Numbered from the stretch's first letter, positions 39,250-48,701 are shown. The stretch: 64,000 bases of DNA from CAWCJL01 sp963795775 (GCA_963795775.1 CAWCJL010000005.1:928745-992744); one strand, 5' to 3'. Numbers and translations are program-made. The notes: generated from the letters alone by a model not told the origin.

Positions 39250-39450
39250 ACCTGGGATGTTCGGGAAGGCGGTGAAAATCCGCCACTGCCCCGCAACTGT
39301 AAATGCGTCCTCCCGCCAGGCTTTTGTTCTGGCGTGTATCCCGATCTGCAAGCCACTGGGTGCTCGTGCAAGGCGAGTCTCGGGAAGGCGATCGTGGGAT
39401 GGCCCGCAGGGCCGGCGCATGAGTCAGGAGACCGGTCCCACGTATGTGTT
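39250..39450 (+). promoter_or_regulatory. cobalamin riboswitch
   Basis: The conserved core reads GGTGAAAATCCGCCACTGCC then CCGCAACTGTAAATGC (39281-39306). The AAGCCACTG element is at about 39351-39359 and GAGTCAGGAGACC at about 39421-39433, close to the B12-box arrangement. The gene it precedes encodes a TonB-dependent receptor, starting at 39484. Adenosylcobalamin binding would switch expression off. Confidence 0.9.
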
Positions 39451-39483
39451 TCAAGCCGCGTTCCGAGGGGAACGGAGGACCAC

Positions 39484-42012
39484 ATGCTGACTTCTTTAGC
39501 GCGCCGCCATCGCGGTGCCGACTACTCTTCGCCGAACGGATTACGCCGCGCCTCCGCGGCCGCACTGCTGCTTGCCGCCATCACTGCTCCCGCGTTGCAC
39601 GCCGCCGAAGTGCGCGGCCGCGTGAGCGATACGCTGGGCGCAGCCATCTCCGGCGCGAAGCTCACGCTTATCCACAACGGCAAGATCGTCGCCAGCGTAG
39701 CGAGCGCCAGCGACGGGAGCTACGTGCTGCGCACCGGCGAAAGCGGCCGCTTCTACGTCGTAGTGGCGGGGCCCACGTTTCGCCAGCTCCGTACGCAGAG
39801 TTTCTTCGCCGGCACGCTCCAGGCGCACACGGAGAACGTGGTCCTGGAACCGGCCGATGTGCGCCAGCAGGTCGTCGTCTCCGCTACCGGCACGCCCACG
39901 CCGCAGGCACAGTTGAGCGCCGCCGTCACCGCGGTAGACCAGCCGGAGTTCCGCAATCGCGCGGTGGTCGGCGATGCGCTGCGGCAGTCGCCGGGTGTGT
40001 ATGTCGTGCACCAGGGAATGTATGGGGGCATCACGTCACTGTTTGTGCGCGGCGGCAGCTCTACTGCGAACCGCGTGGTGCTGGACGGCGTACCCATCGA
40101 GGACATCGGCGGCACCTTCGACTACTCCGATGTCGCCACCACCGGCATCAAGAGCTTCGAAGTCTACCGCGGGCCCAACTCCGTGCTCTATGGCTCGGAC
40201 GCCGCGGCCGGTGTGGTGAACTTCGAAACGCCGCAGGGTTCAACCGCGTTCCCGTCCATTCTGTACGAGGGCGACGCCGGCAACTTCCACACCTACCGCA
40301 ATGAAATCCAGGTAGGCGGCACGCATCGCACGCTGGACTACTACGGCGGCTACTCCGCGCTGCGCTCCTCGAATGCGCTGCCCAACAATGAGTTCCACCT
40401 GAATACTGCGGCAGCGAACCTGGGCTGGTCGCCGACCTCCGCCACAACCGTGCGCGTGACCGCGCGCAATGGCACCAGCGCCGTGGGACTGCCCGGCGCT
40501 TACAACCTCTTCGGCCTCACCAACGACGGCAAGCAATCGAACCAGGACACCTATCTCTCTGGCACGATCGAAAACCAGACCAACGAGCTATGGCACAACC
40601 TGGTGCGCTACGGCTTGACACGCAAGCGGCAACAGACCGCGCAGTGGTATCCGGCGGGCATTCCCATCACCACGCCGGGTTTCGATGGCGCCCCCGTCAC
40701 CAACTACTACGGCAACGTGGTGACGATACGCGGCGCAAACGGCTACAACGCCACCGGGCAGGCGCTGCTGAATTACGGTCCGGATGACTTCGGCGTGTAC
40801 CCCAACGCGAGCGATGCCGCGAACAACCGGGACCAGCTTTATTTCCAGAGCGACTATCGCGTTACTCCGCACCTGCTCGCGCTGTTCGGGTTCCGCTTTG
40901 AAAACGAGCGCGGGGCGTACCACAATGCAGCGTTCTTCACGAACTACGCCCTGGAGCGCACGAACTACGACTACATCGGCGAGCTGCAGGGCGACTTCCG
41001 CAACCGCTTCTTCTATTCGCTCGGCGGCAATGTAGAGAAGAACCAGCTCTTCGGGACGGTGGGCGATCCGCGCATCGGCCTGGCGTACTACCCGGTGCGT
41101 CCGGGCGCAGGCTGGGCGCACGGAACGAAGCTGAAGTTTAACTTCGCCAAGGGCATCCAGGAGCCCGACCTCTTCTCGCAATTCGACTCGCTCGCCGGCA
41201 TCCTGGACGCGAATGGAGAATCCGCTGTGGTTGCGCAATATGGTATCCGGCCGATTGGCGGGGAAGAATCGCGCACCTACGATGGCGGCGTGGAGCAAAG
41301 CTTCTTCAGCCAACGCCTGCTGCTCAATGCGACGTACTTCCACAACCAGTTCGGCAACCAGATCGAGTTCGTCAGTGCAGACAGCCTGCAGCAGCTCGGG
41401 GTGGCTCCCGCGGTCATCGCGATCCTGAACCAGACCTTTGGCGGCGCGGATGTGAACACGCTGTCGTTTCGTGCGCAGGGTGCGGAGATAGAACTGCAAT
41501 CGCAGATCACCGGCAGTCTTTTCGGCCGCGGCGGTTACACCTACACCGACGCGGTCACGGAGCGATCGTTCGCATCGAGCGCCGCCTTCCCGACCACGAA
41601 CCCGAATATCCCCGGCGTGCTCATCGGCGCGAGCTCGCCCCTGGTGGGCGCGCGACCCTTTCGCCGCGCACCCCACGTCGGCTTCGTGGGCGTGACCTAT
41701 ACGCACAACCAGTGGTTTGCGCAGATCACCGGCGCTTTCGCCAGCCGCAGTGACGATTCGACCTTCCTCGCCTACCAGAGTCTGGCCGGCGATAACTCAC
41801 TGCTCTTGCCGAACCGCAATCTCGACGCGGCCTACGCCAAGCTGGACGCGGGCGGCAGCTACCAGGTGAAGCCGTGGCTGGGCGTGTATGCCCAGCTCGA
41901 TAACCTGGTGAGCGACCAGCACATCGGGCCGATCGGCTACCCGTCCCTGCCGTTCACTTTCCGGACGGGCCTGAGGTTTGCGTTTGGGCCGGGCAGCGGA
42001 CGCAAGCCGTAG
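39484..42012 (+). CDS. TonB-dependent receptor, vitamin B12 (BtuB-like)
   Basis: An 842-residue outer-membrane protein. It has a signal peptide (ASAAALLLAAITAPALHA) and an N-terminal carboxypeptidase-like beta-sandwich (EVRGRVSDTLGAAISGAKL). The plug domain follows (VVVSATGTPTPQAQL, VGDALRQSPGVYVV, LFVRGGSSTANRVVLDGVPI), then a 22-strand barrel ending FTFRTGLRFAFGPG. GGAGG precedes the ATG at 39484; the longer upstream frame runs through the riboswitch and is not coding. Control by the riboswitch implies cobalamin or corrinoid uptake. Confidence 0.93.
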   Translation: MLTSLARRHRGADYSSPNGLRRASAAALLLAAITAPALHAAEVRGRVSDTLGAAISGAKLTLIHNGKIVASVASASDGSYVLRTGESGRFYVVVAGPTFRQLRTQSFFAGTLQAHTENVVLEPADVRQQVVVSATGTPTPQAQLSAAVTAVDQPEFRNRAVVGDALRQSPGVYVVHQGMYGGITSLFVRGGSSTANRVVLDGVPIEDIGGTFDYSDVATTGIKSFEVYRGPNSVLYGSDAAAGVVNFETPQGSTAFPSILYEGDAGNFHTYRNEIQVGGTHRTLDYYGGYSALRSSNALPNNEFHLNTAAANLGWSPTSATTVRVTARNGTSAVGLPGAYNLFGLTNDGKQSNQDTYLSGTIENQTNELWHNLVRYGLTRKRQQTAQWYPAGIPITTPGFDGAPVTNYYGNVVTIRGANGYNATGQALLNYGPDDFGVYPNASDAANNRDQLYFQSDYRVTPHLLALFGFRFENERGAYHNAAFFTNYALERTNYDYIGELQGDFRNRFFYSLGGNVEKNQLFGTVGDPRIGLAYYPVRPGAGWAHGTKLKFNFAKGIQEPDLFSQFDSLAGILDANGESAVVAQYGIRPIGGEESRTYDGGVEQSFFSQRLLLNATYFHNQFGNQIEFVSADSLQQLGVAPAVIAILNQTFGGADVNTLSFRAQGAEIELQSQITGSLFGRGGYTYTDAVTERSFASSAAFPTTNPNIPGVLIGASSPLVGARPFRRAPHVGFVGVTYTHNQWFAQITGAFASRSDDSTFLAYQSLAGDNSLLLPNRNLDAAYAKLDAGGSYQVKPWLGVYAQLDNLVSDQHIGPIGYPSLPFTFRTGLRFAFGPGSGRKP

Positions 42013-42043
42013 GATCTGCTTTTCGCCAGTACTGCAAACACAT

Positions 42044-42135
42044 CGGGTGCCCCACCCTTTGCGCCTCGACCTAGCCTGCCTGGACCTAACCCCAGCGCAA
42101 AGGGTGGGCTCTGCGCGGCCGCGCAGACCAGCCCT
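42044..42135 (+). repeat. palindromic repeat element, copy A
   Basis: Outer stem CCCACCCTTTGCGC (42051-42064) pairs perfectly with GCGCAAAGGGTGGG (42095-42108). A second hairpin follows: TCTGCGCG-GC-CGCGCAGA (42110-42127). Copy B 500 bases on has the same layout and orientation. Confidence 0.85.
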
Positions 42136-42216
42136 CGCTCCTTACCACCTCGTCGAATTTCTTGCGGGTAGATATGAAACTGCCAGAAGCCCTCTTCTGT
42201 CGGACAAACTACTCGA

Positions 42217-42507
42217 TTAACCTATCCGCTTGATCGAGCGAACCTCGATATCTCCAAAGGATTCCATGCAAGCGCAGATAGAGTCCGAAAACTCGTCCAT
42301 CAGAGCCTTGCCGCCTTCATCATAGTCATTCTCACCGTAGAGAACGAGAGCCGAGCCGTCCCACTCGCAACGCACATTCTTGTGCCATGGCCGATGGGTG
42401 AACTCGTCGGCGATGTCGATTGCTCCCTACGGCCCCTGTTCCGGCGGTATTCCCACACAGGCTAAGGTGATTCGATAGAGTGTAGGTTCGGCTTCCATGC
42501 CCTTCAT
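42217..42507 (-). pseudogene. small unknown gene with an in-frame TAG
   Basis: A leftward reading frame of 97 codons starts MKGMEAEPTLYRITLACVG at 42507 and ends VRSIKRIG at 42217. Codon 27 is TAG (42427-42429); both sides read like one protein. After the stop come AIDIADEFTHRPWHKNVRC and LVLYGENDYDEGGKALMDEF. Either a point mutation has killed it or the base is wrong. Family unknown. It sits exactly between the two copies of the palindromic repeat. Confidence 0.6.
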
Positions 42508-42543
42508 ATTCTCACGAGCCTCCCCGCCCTTCCACCACGAACC

Positions 42544-42638
42544 CGGGTGCCCCATCCTTTGCGCCTCGATAGAACTCGCACACACCACCTAACCCCAGCG
42601 CAAAGGGTGGGCTCTGCGCTCCAGCGCAGACTGGCCCC
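42544..42638 (+). repeat. palindromic repeat element, copy B
   Basis: Same layout as copy A. The outer stem has one mismatch (CCCATCC...); the second hairpin is TCTGCGCT-CC-AGCGCAGA (42613-42630). Relative to copy A the closing pair changed from G-C to T-A on both sides, a compensating change. Confidence 0.85.
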
Positions 42639-42713
42639 TCATCACCCTCGTGCAGCCTCAAGTCAGGAATTTAGCCTGCAAGTCTAGGGGGGGAGGGGGC
42701 GCTTACTCTCCAG

Positions 42714-44849
42714 TTACCCCTCTGCACAGATACGACACACGTCCGCACCGTAGCGCTCCAACTTGGCCTGGCCGATGCCGTCTACCTTGAGCAGCGCTTC
42801 GAGCGTCGTGGGGCGGCGGCGTGCAATTTCACGCATGACCCGGTCGCCGAAAATGAAGAACGGTGGCTTGCCGTCTCGGCGCGCAAGTTCCAGGCGCCAG
42901 GCGCGCAGCTTGCTGTTCAGCTCTTCAGCAGCCGGGGAGAGAGGCTCAGGCTCTGCACGGCTCGCCGTTCCATCGCTTTCTGACGCGCGCGCCGCAACGC
43001 GCTCCGGTGTCCTCGGGGCAGCGGCTGAGCGCTCACGAGCCAGTGACGCATTTCCCGCCCGCTCGTTTCGGGTGCGCGAGCGAGCCTTGCGCTCACCCTG
43101 CTCCGGCGCTTCACGCATCAGGATGTCCAGCCGTTCGCCTTCGGGCATCTCCTCGCCTTCACGCGTGAGGCTCGCCTTGCGAAAGTTGATCGTCTCTCCG
43201 CCCTTATCGAACGAAGCGTCCTCAAGCGTAAGCAGACCGGCCGCGGCCAATGCAGAGAGGATGCTTTCGAACTCGTTGCGGCGCATCTCCTGACGAGGAA
43301 ACACCTCTTTGTAAAGCTTGCCGGTGGAGATCGATGCCGTATTGCGAAGCGTCTTAAGCGCGCCCCGCATGGCTTGCTGTTCGCGTTCGGAGGGAGCGCG
43401 AAAGCGCTGTGCAATGGCGCGTTCCGGCGAGCACACATCGCAGCGCCCGCAGGGACGTCGCGCATCCGCGACGTCGCCGAAGTGCGCGACCAGCGCGCAC
43501 ATGCGGCAACTGCTGCCTTCGGTGTAGCGCATCGCCAGGTCAAGCTGCGCGCGCCGATGATCCAGTTGGCGGGTGTAAGCGGATTTCCAGTTAGCGTTTC
43601 CTAAAACGGCGTTGCCGGCCATATCGATCGCGGCCGCACCGTGCACGAAGAGCTTTTCGAGCGCCTTGTCGAAGACCTCCGCGTCCATGTCCAGCGCCAG
43701 GCGGAGATCGTCGCAATGCTGCGGTTCGGCGCGCAGGCGGCGATGGATGCGATCGAGTTCATCGAGCGGCGGATAGTCGCGCTCCAGAAAGAACTCATGC
43801 GTCCGCCGGTCGGCGAAGGAATGCATCAGGACGGTACGGCTCGGCTGGCCATCGCGCCCGGCGCGGCCGATCTCCTGGTAGTAGGCTTCGAGACTGCCGG
43901 GCATGGCGGTGTGGATCACGGTCCGCACATCGGCCTTATCGATCCCCATGCCGAAGGCGATGGTGGCCACCACAACTTCCAGCCGGCCCGAGAGGAAGTG
44001 CCGCTGCACGCGCTCGCGATGGTCGGCATCCAGGCCGGCGTGATATGCGGCGGCCGGGAAGTGCTCCGCCAGTTCCTGGGCCAGGGCCTGCGCGTCCTTG
44101 CGCGTGGGGGCGTACACGATGGCGGGCCGGCGCTCCGCGTGTGCGAGCAGCTCGGCCGCAAAGGCGTGCCGCCGTGGCTTCGAGACCTCGACCACTTCGA
44201 TGGCGAGGTTCTCCCGCCGGAAGCCGTGGATAAAACGCTGCGGATGCGAAAGCTGAAGCTGCTCGGCGATATCGTTCTGCACCACTGGGGTGGCCGTCGC
44301 GGTCAATGCGATCACCGGCGCCGGTCGCAGCAGCGGCAAGTGCTGCCCAAGCATGCGGTAGTCCGGCCGAAAGTCATGGCCCCATTGCGAGATGCAATGC
44401 GCTTCGTCAATGGCAATGAGGGTCGGCTTGCGCTTGGCCAACATCTCGATGAATCCGGGAACGCGCAATCGCTCCGGCGCAATGAACAGGAACTGGAGAT
44501 TTCCGCTGAGGTAATCGACGCAGGCCTGGCGCGAGGCGCTGCGGTCAAGTCCGGAGTGGATGCGGGCCACATGCATGCCGAGCGCATCCAGCTTGGCCGC
44601 CTGGTCGTCCATTAGCGCGATTAGCGGGCTGATGACCAGGGCGGTTCCGCCGCGGGCCAGCGCGGGAAGCTGATAACAGAGGGACTTGCCCGCGCCGGTC
44701 GGCATCACCAGCAGGACGTCGTGGCCATCGATGGCCGCCCGGCATACTGCCTCCTGGTTAGCGCGGAAGGCAGGGAAGCCGAACTGCCGTTCGAGGAAGC
44801 TGGGCAGGGGTTCGCCTACAGACAGATTGGAGGACGCAGGTGCGAACAT
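42714..44849 (-). CDS. recQ: ATP-dependent DNA helicase RecQ
   Basis: A 711-residue 3'-5' helicase for recombination and repair. RecA-like domain 1 has VMPTGAGKSLCYQLPAL and the DEAH box IAIDEAHCISQWGHDFR. Domain 2 has FGMGIDKADVRTVIH and YYQEIGRAGRDG. The zinc site is CRMCALVAHFGDV then CGRCDVC. A winged-helix follows, then a linker rich in Arg/Ala/Glu (about 540-630) and a C-terminal HRDC domain (LEALLKVDGIGQAKLERYG). The start codon lies inside a perfect 11-base inverted repeat (44841-44870). No Shine-Dalgarno is visible. Confidence 0.96.
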   Translation of the reverse strand: MFAPASSNLSVGEPLPSFLERQFGFPAFRANQEAVCRAAIDGHDVLLVMPTGAGKSLCYQLPALARGGTALVISPLIALMDDQAAKLDALGMHVARIHSGLDRSASRQACVDYLSGNLQFLFIAPERLRVPGFIEMLAKRKPTLIAIDEAHCISQWGHDFRPDYRMLGQHLPLLRPAPVIALTATATPVVQNDIAEQLQLSHPQRFIHGFRRENLAIEVVEVSKPRRHAFAAELLAHAERRPAIVYAPTRKDAQALAQELAEHFPAAAYHAGLDADHRERVQRHFLSGRLEVVVATIAFGMGIDKADVRTVIHTAMPGSLEAYYQEIGRAGRDGQPSRTVLMHSFADRRTHEFFLERDYPPLDELDRIHRRLRAEPQHCDDLRLALDMDAEVFDKALEKLFVHGAAAIDMAGNAVLGNANWKSAYTRQLDHRRAQLDLAMRYTEGSSCRMCALVAHFGDVADARRPCGRCDVCSPERAIAQRFRAPSEREQQAMRGALKTLRNTASISTGKLYKEVFPRQEMRRNEFESILSALAAAGLLTLEDASFDKGGETINFRKASLTREGEEMPEGERLDILMREAPEQGERKARSRTRNERAGNASLARERSAAAPRTPERVAARASESDGTASRAEPEPLSPAAEELNSKLRAWRLELARRDGKPPFFIFGDRVMREIARRRPTTLEALLKVDGIGQAKLERYGADVCRICAEG

Positions 44850-44870
44850 GGAGGTAATTCCATGTTCGCA
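44841..44870. promoter_or_regulatory. inverted repeat over the recQ start codon
   Basis: TGCGAACATGG (44841-44851) and CCATGTTCGCA (44860-44870) are perfect inverse copies around an eight-base loop. The recQ ATG (44847-44849, minus) lies in one arm. It may be an operator or an RNA hairpin that hides the start codon. Confidence 0.6.
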
Positions 44871-44973
44871 CGGCGGCTACGTTTTATGGCGGAAGAGCCC
44901 GGCTTTCGCAGGGCTCTCTCCAGCCTTCAAGACGAAGCGGCCGGCGTGGGCTAGCCGCGTGGTCTCGTAAGGG

Positions 44974-45132
44974 CTAGTGGGTCAGCGCCTCGCCCCGGCA
45001 TCCCGGGTGTCCGCAACTGCAAGCGATCTCCGTCGTGTTTTTCGAGTCCTCACAGAGGGTGCTGCAGTAATCTTTTCCGCCGGACACTGTACAACTGCAT
45101 GCACTGTGCTTGCATTTCTTTGTATCGGCCAT
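44974..45132 (-). CDS. small bacterial metallothionein-like protein
   Basis: A 52-residue protein with eight cysteines (7, 12, 14, 23, 27, 38, 40, 45) and two histidines. The order KHSACSC, YCSTLC, CSCGHPGC resembles the SmtA/BmtA metallothioneins that bind zinc and other metals. AGGAGA lies just before the ATG at 45132. The frame is open farther upstream, but the ribosome-binding site and the compact Cys-rich body decide the start. The neighbour is a protein with a methionine/histidine-rich N-terminus, so a metal-handling pair is possible. Confidence 0.85.
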   Translation of the reverse strand: MADTKKCKHSACSCTVSGGKDYCSTLCEDSKNTTEIACSCGHPGCRGEALTH

Positions 45133-45382
45133 ATCGTTTTCTCCTCTTGCACTTGGAAGCGGATTCGAGTTAGTGGGATGCCGTCGAGGTGCCTGCGCGT
45201 GCACGGCTGTCCGGGCGAGCTTGCCGACTGCGGAAGGGTCGAGGGCGCGAACACATGATAGTAAGCTGGAAACTCTGGTGCTGTGCCCGGAGTCCATGCT
45301 TCGTTGGGAACGGCTTCGTAGCGCGGCCAGATCAATGAAATAGCTATAAACGACACCCAATTGTCGGACGGAGCTCCCTGCA

Positions 45383-46754
45383 ATGTTCCTTTGCCGCTGG
45401 TCGTTTTTTCGCAAGAACGGAAGCGACCTGCGGCGCCGAACGCTCCCGCTCGCTTTCGCCTGCCTTTCCTTAGCAGCCTGCGCGCAGAATTCAGAATCCG
45501 CATCAAGGCATGCCCATGGACGGGATGAAAATGAGTGCCCACGGCATACGGGAGATGAAGGCCACCACGTTCCTCCAAAAAATTCAGCAGCATGCGACCT
45601 CGGGAACCAGCGCAGAGCCCAATTCCACTCCCTCGCCGATGCTCATGACGAAAGCTCACGGCTGGGAGTGGATGTTTCATGCCAACGTATTTCTCACGGA
45701 GCTGCAGCAAACCAGCCCGCGCGGAGGTGACAAGCTCTTTTCCACGAACTGGTTGATGCTCATGGCGCAGCGGCCGCTTGGTCGAGGGCAACTCACGCTC
45801 CGCTCCATGCTGAGCCTGGAGCCTGCAACCATCACCGGCCGCCGCTATCCGCTGCTCTTTCAGCAGGGCGAAACGGCATTCGGCAAGCCCATCATTGATG
45901 GACAGCACCCGCACGATTTCTTTATGGAGTTGGCCGCGCTCTACGACCTGCCGCTGGGCGATCGAACGCTGCTGTCGTTCTACTTCGCCCCGATGGGCGA
46001 CCCTGCGATGGGGCCGACCGCGTATCCGCACCGCGCCTCTGCAGCGGAGGATCCGGTCGGCACGCTCGGCCATCACCAGGAAGACTCGACGCATATCGCG
46101 GACGATGTCGTGACGGCAGGGCTGACCCACGGAATCCTACGGCTCGAAGGGAGCGGATTTCACGGCCGCGAACCGGACGAGCACCGATGGGACCTCGATT
46201 CAGGCAGCATCGATTCATGGTCGACGCGGCTGACCCTGCAACCGGGCGAGAACTGGAGCGGGCAGGCGTCATACGCGCGGATTGCCAGCCCTGAGGCACT
46301 GTTTCCGCAGGAGAACCAGGAGCGCATTACCGCATCCGTGATGTACAACCGGCCGTACCGGAATGGGAATTGGGCGAGCACAATTCTTTGGGGACGGACG
46401 CGTTCGCTGACCGATGGATCGAAAGAGAACAGCTATCTGCTCGAATCCACACTGCGCTTTCACACCAGCCAGTACGCGTGGGCGCGCATCGAGAACGCGG
46501 GCCGGTCCAGCGAACTGTTGCTGAGCGATGGCATGGTGCTGCCGCACTTCACCGAGGAGCCGATCGGGCACGTGCAGGCTTACACGCTGGGCTATGACCA
46601 CGATGTTGATCTTATTCCGCATATTCGGTCCGCAATTGGCGCGCAGTTCACGCTGTATGGCGTTCCGGATGCGCTGCGGGCTGCGTACGGTTCCGATCCG
46701 GCGGGGTTCGCGATCTTTCTGCGCTTCCGACCCTTCTCGGGAGATCAGAGATGA
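45383..46754 (+). CDS. putative outer-membrane or lipoprotein barrel, frameshifted near its signal
   Basis: The main frame (from 45510) gives a 414-residue protein beginning MPMDGMKMSAHG. It is rich in alternating strands (LTLRSMLSLEPATITGRRYP, WASTILWGRTRSLTDG, IRSAIGAQFTLYG) and has a HPHDFFMELAALYDLPLG motif, suggesting a beta-barrel. It lacks a signal peptide. One frame over, directly upstream, lies RRRTLPLAFACLSLAACAQ, a signal or lipoprotein signal with an LAAC box. One extra base near 45490 would join them. The Met/His-rich start suggests copper contact. Family not recognised with certainty. Confidence 0.7.
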
Positions 46755-47036
46755 GCCCAGGTGGAGAGGCGCGCACGAAGTTCAGTGCTCGCGAGGAGAC
46801 ATTGCGGGGCGTGTTGATGAGCTGAGGCGCGCCGGACTGTGCAGATGGGCAGGAGGGACGCCCGGCACGCAAACGCAGGCAGTGAGCAGAAACAGGAATC
46901 CAGGGAAAGCCGCGCTGTGCGGATGCTCCGGCGGGTGCTTTCGACAGAGCTATCCAAGGCGCGTGGTGCTTGTATTAAGTCTCAACCTTTCTCATCCGGC
47001 AGAGACCAAGGCAGTGAAGCAAGGCTATAGTGAAGG

Positions 47037-47300
47037 TTAAGAAGCTTGACGGGTCTCATGGTCAAGCGACTCGGGGAACGGAACAACACGCATCCGCTCG
47101 AAGAGCCACTCCGGATCCGCATGCAGGGCTGTTGCGATATTTCGCCTCAGCTCTTCACCCGGCTCCCGAGTTCCGTTGATGATGCGGCTCAGATAGGCCT
47201 CGTGTATGCCAACCATCTTGGCAAGGCGGTTCTGGCGCATCCCGGCTTTGTAAATCGTCAGCTTCAGGTTCGGATAGATAGATCGCTCGTCAGGTTCCAC
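47037..47300 (-). CDS. small XRE-type DNA-binding protein
   Basis: An 87-residue protein with one helix-turn-helix: KAGMRQNRLAKMVGIHEAYL then SRIINGTREPGEELRRNIA. The pattern is that of the Cro/CI (XRE) repressor family, with the usual tail for dimer contact. The start is uncertain; GTG at 47300 is the nearest that keeps the whole domain, and the frame is open far upstream without homology. No toxin partner is visible beside it. It points away from thpR. Confidence 0.7.
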   Translation of the reverse strand: MEPDERSIYPNLKLTIYKAGMRQNRLAKMVGIHEAYLSRIINGTREPGEELRRNIATALHADPEWLFERMRVVPFPESLDHETRQAS

Positions 47301-47501
47301 AGTAGAGTCAGGTCGTCCGATCCTGCAGCGAAGTGGCCGCTGCAATGAGCTAACACTACAAGCGCACCAAAATACTTGCCACGGCGCTTTAGTACTCGCG
47401 CAGTCACATTGAAGGGAACCGGGGTAACACAGTTTCCGTGCTGCGTATGGCATATCAGTACACAGGCGCAGCGTGGTTTCGTGAGCCGTTTCGACCCTGT
47501 G

Positions 47502-47531
47502 TAGACGCGGTTTGGCGAGCATTGCTATAAC
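47502..47531 (+). promoter_or_regulatory. promoter of thpR
   Basis: TAGACG (47502-47507), an 18-base spacer and TATAAC (47526-47531). The GTG start lies six bases beyond the -10 box, so the transcript probably starts at the start codon. Confidence 0.5.
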
Positions 47532-47537
47532 GAAGCT

Positions 47538-48092
47538 GTGCGCATTTTCGTAGGCATCGCCGTGCCGGAGCAGCTTGCAGCGCTGCTGTGCGCACGAGCG
47601 CGCCAGCTTCTGCCGCAAGGCGCATCGGCCGGTGCGGGAGCACGCTGGACCACGCCGCAGGACATGCACATCACGCTTTGTTTTCTCGGCGAGATTGGCC
47701 AGGAGCGCATTCCCGCAATAGAACAACTGCTCGCGGATATTCACATTTCTTCGTTCTCGATCGCAGTCCAGGGCTTCGGTACTTTTCCCCGCGCCGGCAT
47801 TCTCTTTGCTGCGATCAGGCCGTGCTCGCGGCTCAGTCAGCTCGCGGAGCGTGTGCAGGGGGCGATGGAACACGTTGGCGTGACGCGCGAAACGCGGCCG
47901 TACACGCCTCACATTACGCTTGCGCGTTTGAAGAAGGCCGGTCCTGCGAAGCTGCATCTGGACCTGGAGCAGAGCGAGCACCGCTTTCGCGCAGAATCCT
48001 TTCACCTGTACCGCAGCAATCTCGGCCCGGCGGGAGCGCGATATCAGCGATTGGCTACGTATCCGTTGGCGGCATCTTCCGTGGATGCTTGA
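47538..48092 (+). CDS. thpR: RNA 2',3'-cyclic phosphodiesterase (2'-5' RNA ligase family)
   Basis: A 184-residue 2H-phosphoesterase. Both HxT motifs are present: DMHITLCFLGEI (about residue 44) and TPHITLARLKKAG (about 128). The N-terminal MRIFVGIAVPE is typical. The enzyme opens 2',3'-cyclic phosphates on RNA and has reversible 2'-5' ligase activity in vitro; its cellular role is unclear. The start is GTG without a ribosome-binding site, placed six bases after TATAAC. Its 3' end overlaps the leftward YkgJ-type gene by 38 bases. Confidence 0.93.
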   Translation: MRIFVGIAVPEQLAALLCARARQLLPQGASAGAGARWTTPQDMHITLCFLGEIGQERIPAIEQLLADIHISSFSIAVQGFGTFPRAGILFAAIRPCSRLSQLAERVQGAMEHVGVTRETRPYTPHITLARLKKAGPAKLHLDLEQSEHRFRAESFHLYRSNLGPAGARYQRLATYPLAASSVDA

Positions 48093-48701
48093 GCAGCGCC
48101 CACGCGACCACCGTGTCGCCTCTCGTTCCATGGAGCCGCCCAGCGCCTTCGTTCAGCGCGGGCTCCAGCCCATCCGGATCCACCGCCATCTCGCATGCGG
48201 CTGTCTCCTCCGGTGTCGCCGTATTAAAGCACAACTCGCATGTGCCCAGGCCGTCTTCTGAGCGCACCGGCGGACCAAACACACGGCAGGTCAGTGGACG
48301 GAAAGCGTACACATCGCAGGTCTGCGATTCCGGATCAAGCGCCGGGCACGGCTCGTCATTTGCGAAGCTCTCAAAGGCTTCGAGTGCAGCCGAGTCGCTG
48401 GCCAGCAGTCCTGTGTCGCTATCTCCTCCGGGAAGGTCGCGGCATGGCGCCCCACGTAGGCGGTTGCTCGACGGCGCACGCGCTGCGCTCGCTCCGGATC
48501 AGAGATGAGCAGCGCCTCCATCCCACGCTCCAGGCGAAAGGCATCGAGCTGGTCAATGACGAATGCGCCGGTGCAGCACTGTGCACAGCCAGGGCGACAC
48601 ACCAGATGTATTCCGCTGCGCAGGGTCGCATCCGCGAACGCGCGGTCGATGATCTGGACAAAGCTGTCGTCCTTTTGCGCGAGTTCGGAACGGCAGCCCA
48701 T
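48055..48701 (-). CDS. YkgJ-family cysteine-cluster protein, frameshifted
   Basis: A zinc/iron-chelating cysteine-cluster protein of about 215 residues when joined. The first part has LVCRPGCAQCCTGAFVIDQLDA. The frame is lost near 48410, at EEIATQD; the next frame continues GLLASDSAALEAFESFAND, then CDVYAFRPLTCRVFGPPV, and the C-terminal cysteine pattern. One missing base explains it. The conserved CxxxCC...C pattern binds a metal; function unknown. The ATG at 48701 starts MGCRSELAQKDD. Confidence 0.8.

Larger units (their letters stand above)
42013..42713. other. intergenic region with paired palindromic repeat and one broken small gene
   Basis: These 700 bases hold two copies of a palindromic element (42044-42135 and 42544-42638) and, between them, a leftward small gene with an internal stop codon (42217-42507). 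I see nothing else supported. Confidence 0.7.

Noticed and set aside
44894..44927. Terminator between recQ and the metallothionein gene (AGAGCCC...GGGCTCT).
   Set aside because: It lies at the 5' side of recQ, has no T-run in either direction, and no upstream gene needs it.
46755..47036. A possible small exported protein on the minus strand between the barrel gene and the XRE gene.
   Set aside because: Only fragments with hydrophobic stretches in several frames; no start signals and no consistent frame.
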